Source: Chlamydiales bacterium (lineage in GTDB: Bacteria > Chlamydiota > Chlamydiia > Chlamydiales > Criblamydiaceae). Taken from it: 64,000 bases of DNA. This document shows, piece by piece, positions 33,951-40,923 of this stretch. The position numbers were made by a program, and so were the translations under genes. The notes beneath the pieces were generated by a model. That model was given only the letters and a program-made list of their open reading frames with translations, was not told where the DNA came from and made no database searches. Location of the stretch: positions 1-64,000 of the forward strand of contig JACKPN010000005.1 of assembly GCA_024233575.1 (NCBI GenBank), written 5' to 3'. Position 1 is the first letter of the stretch. The number at the start of each line of letters is the position of its first letter.

Positions 33951-35912
33951 ATGTTCATGAGACGCTGGATCTTCGCTTTTTTAATTCTTCTGCCGGCCGT
34001 CGGCCGCAGCGACCTCCCAGACCTGACGCCAGGAAAAGTCCTCGATACTACCAACGAGATCCTCGCCGCCCATGCTTCCTACCACGAGCTCAGCCCTGAG
34101 ATTGTGAAGCGGGTGATGCGCAATTATATTGAAGAATTGGATCCAACAAAGACCTATTTCATAGCCCCTTGCATCCAACAGTGGCTGGAACCATGCGACT
34201 CATGCGTCAATCAAGTGCTTACCGACTTCAAAAATGCCAATTTTCAGATCTTCAGTGAAATCTATGACTGCATGCTTGAGGCTATCGCCTTCCGCCACCA
34301 GCTTGAGCAGCAGATCGATATCAACAACCTCCCTAACGATGTCACTCCCGAAGAGTTCAAAGATATGGAGTGGGTCAAAAACGAACAGGAACTATTAGAG
34401 CGTCTGCGCAGGATCAAAGCGCTGCAGATTAAAACCGCAGCAAAACTCAACGATGAGCTAAAGGAAAAATCGCTCCAACGCATCGCCAAAAGACAGGCTA
34501 AATATGAGGAAGAGCTGCTGACTCCCGACCATCACGACCGGCAGAAGCTGATGCTTGCCGACGTCCTCAAAGCTACAGCATCGTCGCTCGACACACATAC
34601 GCGCTACTTTACTCCTGAAGAAGCCTCGCAGTTCCTTATCGACGTTCAGCAGCGACTTTTTGGCATTGGCGCTCAGCTGCGCGACGACCTCAATGGCTTC
34701 TCCATCGTTAAAATCATCGAAGGCGGCCCTGCCGCCAACGGCGGCCAACTTCAGGTCAAGGACAGGATCATCGCTGTCGACGGCGAACCTGTCGTCGGCA
34801 TGGACATCACTGACGCCGTCCAACTGATTCGCGGCGAAGAGAATACCCCCGTCGTTCTTACCGTCATTCGTGAAGTTGGGGAGGGCGACAACGTCAAAGA
34901 GGAGAAGCTGGATATTCCCGTCATGCGCGGCGAAGTGGTCATCAAAGAAACACGTTACGAATCCTCCTATGAGCCTTTCGGCGATGGCGTCATTGGCTAC
35001 CTGAGGCTGTTTACCTTTTATCAGGACCCTGAATACTCCTCAGCGACGGACCTCGCCAACGAGATCGAAAAGCTGAAAAAAGAGCATAACCTAAAAGGAG
35101 TGATCCTCGACCTACGCAACAACACCGGAGGCCTCCTGTCTCAAGCCGTTTCCGTCACGGGTCTCTTCATCACCAAAGGCATCGTCGTTTCCATCAAAGA
35201 CAATAGCGAAAAGGTACAGCATCTCCGCGACCTAGACGGAAAAAGCGAATGGAGCGGCCCTCTAATTGTCCTTGTCAACCGCGCCAGCGCATCGGCATCG
35301 GAAATCGTCGCACAGACCCTGCAGGACTATGGCCGCGCCATCATCGTCGGCGACGACCACACCTTTGGCAAAGGATCATTTCAGACCTTCACTCTCAACA
35401 GTACCAAATCCGGAGCGGTAAACCCTGCCGGGGAATATAAAGTCACCCGCGGACGCTATTATACCGTTTCCGGTAAAACGCCCCAGCTTACAGGCGTTCT
35501 TTCCGACGTGACCATACCCGGCCCCCTTTCCGAGATCGAAATCGGCGAACAATACGCCAAATATCCATTGGACAATGCGACCATCAAACCAAACTATGAC
35601 GACGATCTTTCCGATGTCCCCTATATGCAGCGTGAAAAAATACGCATGCTCTACAAATTCGACCTGCAAAAGCAGATGGACAAATACAACACGCATATAG
35701 GACAACTGAAGAAAAACTCGGAATTCCGCCAGCAAAAGAATGCCAACTACCAGGCATTTCTTGCCGAACTCAAAAAGAAAGACCATTCGATTGAGGAGCC
35801 GTTGCTTTCCGATGACGCAAAAAAACACGACTACCAGCTTGAAGAAGCTGAAAACATTATGAAAGATCTGATCATCCTTGATGATAAGGACAGCAGAGCA
35901 CAAGGAGCGTAA
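33951..35912 (+). CDS. tsp: Tail-specific protease Tsp (S41 family)
   Basis: A periplasmic C-terminal-processing protease of 653 residues. The start at 33951 gives a normal signal peptide (MFMRRWIFAFLILLPAVGRS), whereas the longer frame would bury it. A PDZ domain lies at about residues 230-320 (GIGAQLRDDLNGFSIVKIIE, then RIIAVDGEPVVGMDITDAV). The catalytic S41 core has GVILDLRNNTGGLLSQAV, the Ser in NRASASASEIVAQTL and the Lys in DDHTFGKGSFQTF (Ser-Lys dyad). A DUF3340-like C-terminal tail is Lys-rich. It is the counterpart of C. trachomatis CT441, which lies near gltX there with cysteine-rich outer-membrane genes between; these are missing here. Confidence 0.92.
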   Translation: MFMRRWIFAFLILLPAVGRSDLPDLTPGKVLDTTNEILAAHASYHELSPEIVKRVMRNYIEELDPTKTYFIAPCIQQWLEPCDSCVNQVLTDFKNANFQIFSEIYDCMLEAIAFRHQLEQQIDINNLPNDVTPEEFKDMEWVKNEQELLERLRRIKALQIKTAAKLNDELKEKSLQRIAKRQAKYEEELLTPDHHDRQKLMLADVLKATASSLDTHTRYFTPEEASQFLIDVQQRLFGIGAQLRDDLNGFSIVKIIEGGPAANGGQLQVKDRIIAVDGEPVVGMDITDAVQLIRGEENTPVVLTVIREVGEGDNVKEEKLDIPVMRGEVVIKETRYESSYEPFGDGVIGYLRLFTFYQDPEYSSATDLANEIEKLKKEHNLKGVILDLRNNTGGLLSQAVSVTGLFITKGIVVSIKDNSEKVQHLRDLDGKSEWSGPLIVLVNRASASASEIVAQTLQDYGRAIIVGDDHTFGKGSFQTFTLNSTKSGAVNPAGEYKVTRGRYYTVSGKTPQLTGVLSDVTIPGPLSEIEIGEQYAKYPLDNATIKPNYDDDLSDVPYMQREKIRMLYKFDLQKQMDKYNTHIGQLKKNSEFRQQKNANYQAFLAELKKKDHSIEEPLLSDDAKKHDYQLEEAENIMKDLIILDDKDSRAQGA

Positions 35913-35922
35913 GGCGAAACTC

Positions 35923-35951
35923 TTGATTTTTTACTCTTTTTTTGGCATAAT
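35923..35951 (+). promoter_or_regulatory. Probable gltX promoter
   Basis: TTGATT at 35923-35928 and CATAAT at 35946-35951 with a 17-bp spacer. Transcription would begin near 35958 and read through the inverted-repeat element (35964-36121) into gltX. Confidence 0.6.
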
Positions 35952-35963
35952 TTTTCCATTAAC

Positions 35964-36121
35964 GAGCCGCCTGAAAAATTAGTTGGGTATGGTTTTTCTA
36001 GCAGTTTTACGGTTCACAAAGGGTAAAGTTCAAAGCAAGCTGGCGACAGTTTACGAGAACGAGCACGAAGCGAGACGGTAAATTGCAGGAAATACGCCCT
36101 AAATCATTTTGAAAGCGGCTC
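35964..36121 (+). repeat. Dispersed ~158-bp element with terminal inverted repeats, copy 1
   Basis: The ends are GAGCCGCCTGAAAAAT and, inverted, ATTTTGAAAGCGGCTC (perfect outer 7 bp). The interior shares GGTTTTTCTAGCA, GAGAACGAGCAC and AAATTGCAGGAAA with 42837-42992. GAGCCG can also pair with the internal CGGTTC at 36010-36015. No open frame. It occupies the gltX leader between promoter and start. It could be a MITE or a structured RNA. Confidence 0.8.
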
Positions 36122-36147
36122 TAACAGCCAAAAATTAAGGATTTCCC

Positions 36148-37650
36148 ATGACTGTCCGCGTACGTATTGCTCCTTCGCCTACCGGCGACCCTCATGTCGG
36201 CACCGCCTTCATGGCTTTATTCAACATGATCTTCGCGCGCCATCACCATGGGAAGTTCGTGCTGCGCATTGAAGACACAGACCAGTCGCGCAGTCGCCCG
36301 GAATATGAAGAGAACATCTACCGCGCTCTCAAATGGTGCAACATACATTGGGATGAAGGTCCTGATATCGGCGGCGACTTCGGGCCTTATAAGCAGTCGG
36401 AACGGCTCCCCATCTACAAAGAATACTGCGATCGCTTGTTGGAAAGCGGGCACGCTTATAAATGCTTCTGTACAACAGAGCGTCTTGCAGAAATGCGCGA
36501 AGTCAATGCTAAGCGCGGAGGCAGACAAGGATACGACCGTCGCTGCCGTAATCTAAGCGCTGAAGAGATCGCAGAAAATGAAGCGGCAGGCATCAGCTAT
36601 GTCGTCCGTCTGAAAGTCCCTTTAACCGGAGAATGTGTCTATGAAGACGCCATCAAAGGGCGCACCACTACCCCTTGGGCGGATATCGACGACCAAGTAT
36701 TAATGAAATCCGATGGATTCCCCACTTACCATCTAGCCAACGTCGTTGATGACTATCTGATGAAAATCACCCATGTCATTCGCGGTGATGAATGGATGAG
36801 CTCGACTCCCAAACATGTCCTGCTCTACCAATGCTTCGGTTGGGAGCCTCCGACTTTCATGCACATGCCTTTGCTCCTTGGTACCGACGGCAAAAAGCTG
36901 TCAAAAAGAAAAAATCCCACATCGATTTTCTTCTACCGCGACAGTGGCTACCTTTCTGAAGCATTTATTAATTTCATGACTCTAATGGGCTACAGCATGC
37001 CCGGCGACCGCGAGGTGTATACCCTAGACGATATCATCAAAGAGTTCGACCATAAGCGTATCGGCGTATCCGGCGCTGTTTTCGATGTCCAAAAGCTCGA
37101 TTGGCTCAACCAACAGTACATCATTAACAACATCCCTCAAGATCAGCTTTGGAATCGATTAAAGGAATGGATGTTCAACGACGCATTCATGGACAAGCTG
37201 ATCCCAATCATCCACTCGCGTATCAAGACTTTTGGTGACTTTATCGATCTGTGCGATTTCTTTTTTATTAATGACCTCAAATACACCGAAGAGCTCTTTA
37301 CCTTCAAACAGATCTCTTCTGAAACGGCACGCTGCATCCTGCAGACAATCCTCTGGAAGCTGGAAGACCGTGAGGATTGGAGCAGCCAGGCGATCAACGA
37401 AGTGTCCCGTGAAGTTGCCGATGCCTTTGGCGTAAACCATAAAAAAGTGATTATGCCTTTACTTTTCGCCACCATTATGGGTAAAAAGCAAGGACCACCT
37501 ATGTTCGACTCTTTTGAGATCCTCGGCAAAGACCGCGCGCGTGCGCGCCTTCTGGGTGCAATCAACTTTATGGGCGGCATCTCAAATAAGAAGCAGGCGG
37601 ACTTAAAAAAGGCCTACATCGCCAATGACTACGCCGGCATCATCGGGTAA
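36148..37650 (+). CDS. gltX: Glutamyl-tRNA synthetase
   Basis: A class I synthetase charging tRNA-Glu, which in many bacteria without GlnRS also charges tRNA-Gln for amidation. The 500-residue chain begins VRIAPSPTGDPHVGTAFMAL (HIGH-type motif as PHVG), has RIEDTDQSRSRPEYEENIYR, HVIRGDEWMSSTPKHVLLYQ and the KMSKS-type GKKLSKRKNP at about residue 250, then a helical anticodon-binding part. AAGGATTTCCC precedes the ATG. It corresponds to CT445 in the secDF-recJ-euo-gltX block. Confidence 0.95.
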   Translation: MTVRVRIAPSPTGDPHVGTAFMALFNMIFARHHHGKFVLRIEDTDQSRSRPEYEENIYRALKWCNIHWDEGPDIGGDFGPYKQSERLPIYKEYCDRLLESGHAYKCFCTTERLAEMREVNAKRGGRQGYDRRCRNLSAEEIAENEAAGISYVVRLKVPLTGECVYEDAIKGRTTTPWADIDDQVLMKSDGFPTYHLANVVDDYLMKITHVIRGDEWMSSTPKHVLLYQCFGWEPPTFMHMPLLLGTDGKKLSKRKNPTSIFFYRDSGYLSEAFINFMTLMGYSMPGDREVYTLDDIIKEFDHKRIGVSGAVFDVQKLDWLNQQYIINNIPQDQLWNRLKEWMFNDAFMDKLIPIIHSRIKTFGDFIDLCDFFFINDLKYTEELFTFKQISSETARCILQTILWKLEDREDWSSQAINEVSREVADAFGVNHKKVIMPLLFATIMGKKQGPPMFDSFEILGKDRARARLLGAINFMGGISNKKQADLKKAYIANDYAGIIG

Positions 37651-37700
37651 ATTACCTTTGAAACCTCTTTAATAAAGGTAAATTAAATATTTATCTTTAC

Positions 37701-37729
37701 TTAACATTAGAGTGTTACTATTTTATTAT
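37701..37729 (+). promoter_or_regulatory. Promoter of the duplicated accessory locus
   Basis: TTAACA (37701-37706) and TATTAT (37724-37729), 17-bp spacer, with AAGGA and ATG following. This promoter lies outside the duplicated unit (which starts at 37754), so the second copy of the gene lost it. Confidence 0.65.
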
Positions 37730-37754
37730 ACCTAATTAAAAAAAGGATAATATA

Positions 37755-38468
37755 ATGGTAAAAATTCAATCAAATAATATGTCTGTCACCCCTCCAAATG
37801 CTCCTGTCAGAAAAGAAACATCAACAAGTACAAGCCAGCTTGTTGCGCTTAGTGAACATACAATCATCAATGATAAGCATTTCAAGAGCCAATACGATAA
37901 AACTATTTACGTTCTTAGCTATTTAATTGAAAAGAAATTGTTTGGAAAAGAGATTGTCATGAACCGCACCTTTAAACAGCCAGAAAAGCTTGAAATGCTT
38001 AAATCCACTTTATATGAAGAGCAAACAAATATTGAAAGCCTTATCGCTTACGCAAAGAAAAACAGCGGCAATCAAGGAATCAATTCCTACAAAAAACAGA
38101 TTAAGAAAATTCACCAGTTATTTTTGATTGCCATATTTGAACTTGTTGGAAAATATTCTCCCGAATTTTCCAGTAGCAGGATGGGTACATCAAAGCGTCC
38201 ACGCTGCTCGTTTTTTCCCACAGACGAAAGTGGTAAGCCACTACCGGAAGCAGAACTAGAGCGTTCTTCGGCAAAACATGATCCGAAAAACTATTTTCCT
38301 CCAGAAAAAGAAATCTACCCTCATCAGTTTGTCATCACTGCCAGTAAAGGAACAAATCACTTCGTATACCACATGGTACCTGCAGATTCGAAAACACGTA
38401 AAAAATTATTTAAGACGACACACTTGGTAATAAATAATTTAAATATGAGGGCAATTGATGACATTTAA
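37755..38468 (+). CDS. Unknown protein of the duplicated locus (gene X, copy A)
   Basis: 237 residues, not recognised. Ser/Thr-rich N-terminus (SVTPP, then TSTSTSQ), a helical core with many Lys (residues ~45-130), and a Pro-rich basic C-terminal half containing KYSPEFSSSRMGTSKRPRC, ELERSSAKHDPKNYFPPEK and HQFVITASKGTNHFVYHMVP. No signal peptide or membrane segment. AAGGA is 7 bases upstream of the ATG. Its stop overlaps the start of the following small gene. The same sequence, with Ala16Thr and Met76Ile differences, forms the C-terminal half of the chimera at 38969-40423. AT-rich and physically linked to a deubiquitinase, so a host-interaction role is plausible but unproven. Confidence 0.7.
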   Translation: MVKIQSNNMSVTPPNAPVRKETSTSTSQLVALSEHTIINDKHFKSQYDKTIYVLSYLIEKKLFGKEIVMNRTFKQPEKLEMLKSTLYEEQTNIESLIAYAKKNSGNQGINSYKKQIKKIHQLFLIAIFELVGKYSPEFSSSRMGTSKRPRCSFFPTDESGKPLPEAELERSSAKHDPKNYFPPEKEIYPHQFVITASKGTNHFVYHMVPADSKTRKKLFKTTHLVINNLNMRAIDDI

Positions 38469-38754
38469 TGTTGATACAACAAGACATCCCGATTACGTAT
38501 CAGCATTGTCTCAACTGATGACCCCTAAAAAGAAAATCATCAGCGAAGAAATGCAATCATATTTGGATAATATACCTTTGAAGGAGTCTGCAGATTTCAA
38601 CCTCTCAGCAAGCGATTACTGCGATTCCAGTCGTTTCAGCAGCTCTTGTTCTTTCTCAGAGAAAACGCCTGCTAAAAATGAGCAAACGGTTGAAATAGCT
38701 AAATCAGCTTTTGGACTGAATGCTGAAAGAGCTATATACAATCTTTTTGAATGA
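38458..38754 (+). CDS. Small unknown protein overlapping gene X (gene Y, copy A)
   Basis: 98 residues from the ATG at 38458, whose start lies within the end of gene X in the +1 frame. Features: a helical VSALSQLMTPKKKIISEEMQ segment and a Ser/Cys-rich stretch (DYCDSSRFSSSCSFSE). No known domain. It is duplicated exactly at 40413-40709. Either it is translationally coupled to X, or X and Y were once a single gene split by a frameshift that predates the duplication. Confidence 0.5.
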   Translation: MTFNVDTTRHPDYVSALSQLMTPKKKIISEEMQSYLDNIPLKESADFNLSASDYCDSSRFSSSCSFSEKTPAKNEQTVEIAKSAFGLNAERAIYNLFE

Positions 38755-38935
38755 ACCTATCCTACTCATCGATTTACAGGATTGTTTTTTTAGGAAGGGA
38801 AGCTAGGAAACGGTCAATATAAAGATGATATTGACAAGGTATAGTATTTTTCATGGGAAAGAAGGCTGTAAAGACGATAAATACTTTTTTTAAATCGTAC
38901 TCATAAAAACGGATGTAAAAAATAATATTTCTATG

Positions 38936-38941
38936 TATAAT
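38936..38941 (+). promoter_or_regulatory. -10 element before the chimeric gene
   Basis: TATAAT inside CTATGTATAATCTT, about 27 bases upstream of the ATG at 38969, with no good -35. The same element at 40891 precedes the deubiquitinase gene, so chimera and full gene share identical control sequence. Confidence 0.45.
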
Positions 38942-38968
38942 CTTAAGAAATATTAACAATCCATTATT

Positions 38969-40423
38969 ATGATACCTAACATCCAAAAAATTAGTTTTTT
39001 TTCTCCGGTATACCATCAAGACAAAAACGGCGAGAAAGAAAGAGGCGCTTGGCTCGGACGTTCTGTCGAATGGTACTTCGACGTTGGCCAGCGTTCCTAC
39101 AACATCTCACCCAACATCGGTCCAAACGATACTGTAGCTGTCGTTCATAATGAACGGCAAAAAAGATCTGCCGCTAAAACAGCGTTGCGCGTTTTTTTAA
39201 TCACTTTGAAAATAATTAGCTATTTTTCCATCATCTCCCCCGCCATCATGCTCATCGGAAAAGCGATCTATCGCGGCATGAATTCTTTCTCGATACAAAA
39301 GTATCTCGATCAGGAAAAAATAAAAAAATTAATAGATGATGCAAAAAAAGACAATGAAGCCTCACTGGATCAAATGAGCGAAAATCCGCATGCGTGGGTT
39401 AAAGCAATAGCCATGCGTTCTAAAAATCTCAGTAGAAGGCAAGAAAAGCTGCAGTCTGCACTTTCCAGTTCATTTATTTTTATATCACTAGAGCAACGCA
39501 AAGAACTGCAAGATGCAATTAATAAAATAACACATTGTATAAGTGACCTAAAAAAGGCGTTCACCAAAGGAGAAGAAACTATAAAGGCTGTAATCGCTAC
39601 GGACCTCAATAACCATGAAGTTGATCCAAGCGATATCCAGGAAATGATCGATAACATCAATTATCTTGCAGGAAAAAACAATTCGTTAATTTCAAAAGAG
39701 TTGAACGAAATGGTAAAAATTCAATCAAATAATATGTCTGTCACCCCTCCAAATACTCCTGTCAGAAAAGAAACATCAACAAGTACAAGCCAGCTTGTTG
39801 CGCTTAGTGAACATACAATCATCAATGATAAGCATTTCAAGAGCCAATACGATAAAACTATTTACGTTCTTAGCTATTTAATTGAAAAGAAATTGTTTGG
39901 AAAAGAGATTGTCATGAACCGCACCTTTAAACAGCCAGAAAAGCTTGAAATACTTAAATCCACTTTATATGAAGAGCAAACAAATATTGAAAGCCTTATC
40001 GCTTACGCAAAGAAAAACAGCGGCAATCAAGGAATCAATTCCTACAAAAAACAGATTAAGAAAATTCACCAGTTATTTTTGATTGCCATATTTGAACTTG
40101 TTGGAAAATATTCTCCCGAATTTTCCAGTAGCAGGATGGGTACATCAAAGCGTCCACGCTGCTCGTTTTTTCCCACAGACGAAAGTGGTAAGCCACTACC
40201 GGAAGCAGAGCTAGAGCGTTCTTCGGCAAAACATGATCCGAAAAACTATTTTCCTCCAGAAAAAGAAATCTACCCTCATCAGTTTGTCATCACTGCCAGT
40301 AAAGGAACAAATCACTTCGTATACCACATGGTACCTGCAGATTCGAAAACACGTAAAAAATTATTTAAGACGACACACTTGGTAATAAATAATTTAAATA
40401 TGAGGGCAATTGATGACATTTAA
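38969..40423 (+). CDS. Chimera: deubiquitinase N-terminal anchor region fused in frame to gene X
   Basis: 484 residues. Residues 1-247 repeat the N-terminus of the USP-type deubiquitinase at 40924: a soluble start, two hydrophobic stretches at ~71-100 (ALRVFLITLKIISYFSIISP, then IMLIGKAI), and a charged helical region. At codon 247 the sequence passes directly into MVKIQSNNMSVTPP, the complete gene X. The junction (39708/39709) is exactly the boundary between the two tandem copies and preserves frame. The catalytic domain is therefore absent. It should make a membrane-anchored form of X, or a catalytically empty form of the anchor. Whether it is expressed is unknown, but the frame is fully open. 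Confidence 0.75.
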   Translation: MIPNIQKISFFSPVYHQDKNGEKERGAWLGRSVEWYFDVGQRSYNISPNIGPNDTVAVVHNERQKRSAAKTALRVFLITLKIISYFSIISPAIMLIGKAIYRGMNSFSIQKYLDQEKIKKLIDDAKKDNEASLDQMSENPHAWVKAIAMRSKNLSRRQEKLQSALSSSFIFISLEQRKELQDAINKITHCISDLKKAFTKGEETIKAVIATDLNNHEVDPSDIQEMIDNINYLAGKNNSLISKELNEMVKIQSNNMSVTPPNTPVRKETSTSTSQLVALSEHTIINDKHFKSQYDKTIYVLSYLIEKKLFGKEIVMNRTFKQPEKLEILKSTLYEEQTNIESLIAYAKKNSGNQGINSYKKQIKKIHQLFLIAIFELVGKYSPEFSSSRMGTSKRPRCSFFPTDESGKPLPEAELERSSAKHDPKNYFPPEKEIYPHQFVITASKGTNHFVYHMVPADSKTRKKLFKTTHLVINNLNMRAIDDI

Positions 40424-40709
40424 TGTTGATACAACAAGACATCCCGATTACGTATCAGCATTGTCTCAACTGATGACCCCTAAAAAGAAAATCATCAGCG
40501 AAGAAATGCAATCATATTTGGATAATATACCTTTGAAGGAGTCTGCAGATTTCAACCTCTCAGCAAGCGATTACTGCGATTCCAGTCGTTTCAGCAGCTC
40601 TTGTTCTTTCTCAGAGAAAACGCCTGCTAAAAATGAGCAAACGGTTGAAATAGCTAAATCAGCTTTTGGACTGAATGCTGAAAGAGCTATATACAATCTT
40701 TTTGAATGA
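40413..40709 (+). CDS. Small unknown protein (gene Y, copy B)
   Basis: Identical to 38458-38754 in protein sequence and likewise overlapping the end of the upstream frame, here the chimera. Preservation of the overlap says only that the duplication is recent. Confidence 0.5.
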   Translation: MTFNVDTTRHPDYVSALSQLMTPKKKIISEEMQSYLDNIPLKESADFNLSASDYCDSSRFSSSCSFSEKTPAKNEQTVEIAKSAFGLNAERAIYNLFE

Positions 40710-40890
40710 ACCTATCCTACTCATCGATTTACAGGATTGTTTTTTTAGGAAGGGAAGCTAGGAAACGGTCAATATAAAGATGATATTGACAAGGTATAGT
40801 ATTTTTCATGGGAAAGAAGGCTGTAAAGACGATAAATACTTTTTTTAAATCGTACTCATAAAAACGGATGTAAAAAATAATATTTCTATG

Positions 40891-40896
40891 TATAAT
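40891..40896 (+). promoter_or_regulatory. -10 element before the deubiquitinase gene
   Basis: TATAAT in the same context as 38936; the ATG follows 27 bases later without an obvious ribosome site. Confidence 0.45.
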
Positions 40897-40923
40897 CTTA
40901 AGAAATATTAACAATCCATTATT

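Larger units (their letters stand above)
37754..39708 (+). repeat. 1955-bp direct tandem repeat, copy A
   Basis: Runs from one base before the ATG at 37755, through the two small genes and the intergenic promoter, to codon 247 of the deubiquitinase-type N-terminus. It is followed without a gap by copy B. Near-identical to B except for a cluster of coding changes at about 39315-39592. Confidence 0.97.

Noticed and set aside
37652..37681. Inverted repeat TTACCTTT/AAAGGTAA after gltX as a terminator
   Set aside because: Only 8 AT-rich base pairs with a 14-base loop and no T-run; too weak to annotate.
38774..39019. Duplicated 81-codon minus-strand frame (also at 40729-40974)
   Set aside because: It runs through the promoter region and start of the downstream gene; its duplication follows from the 1955-bp repeat and gives no evidence of coding.
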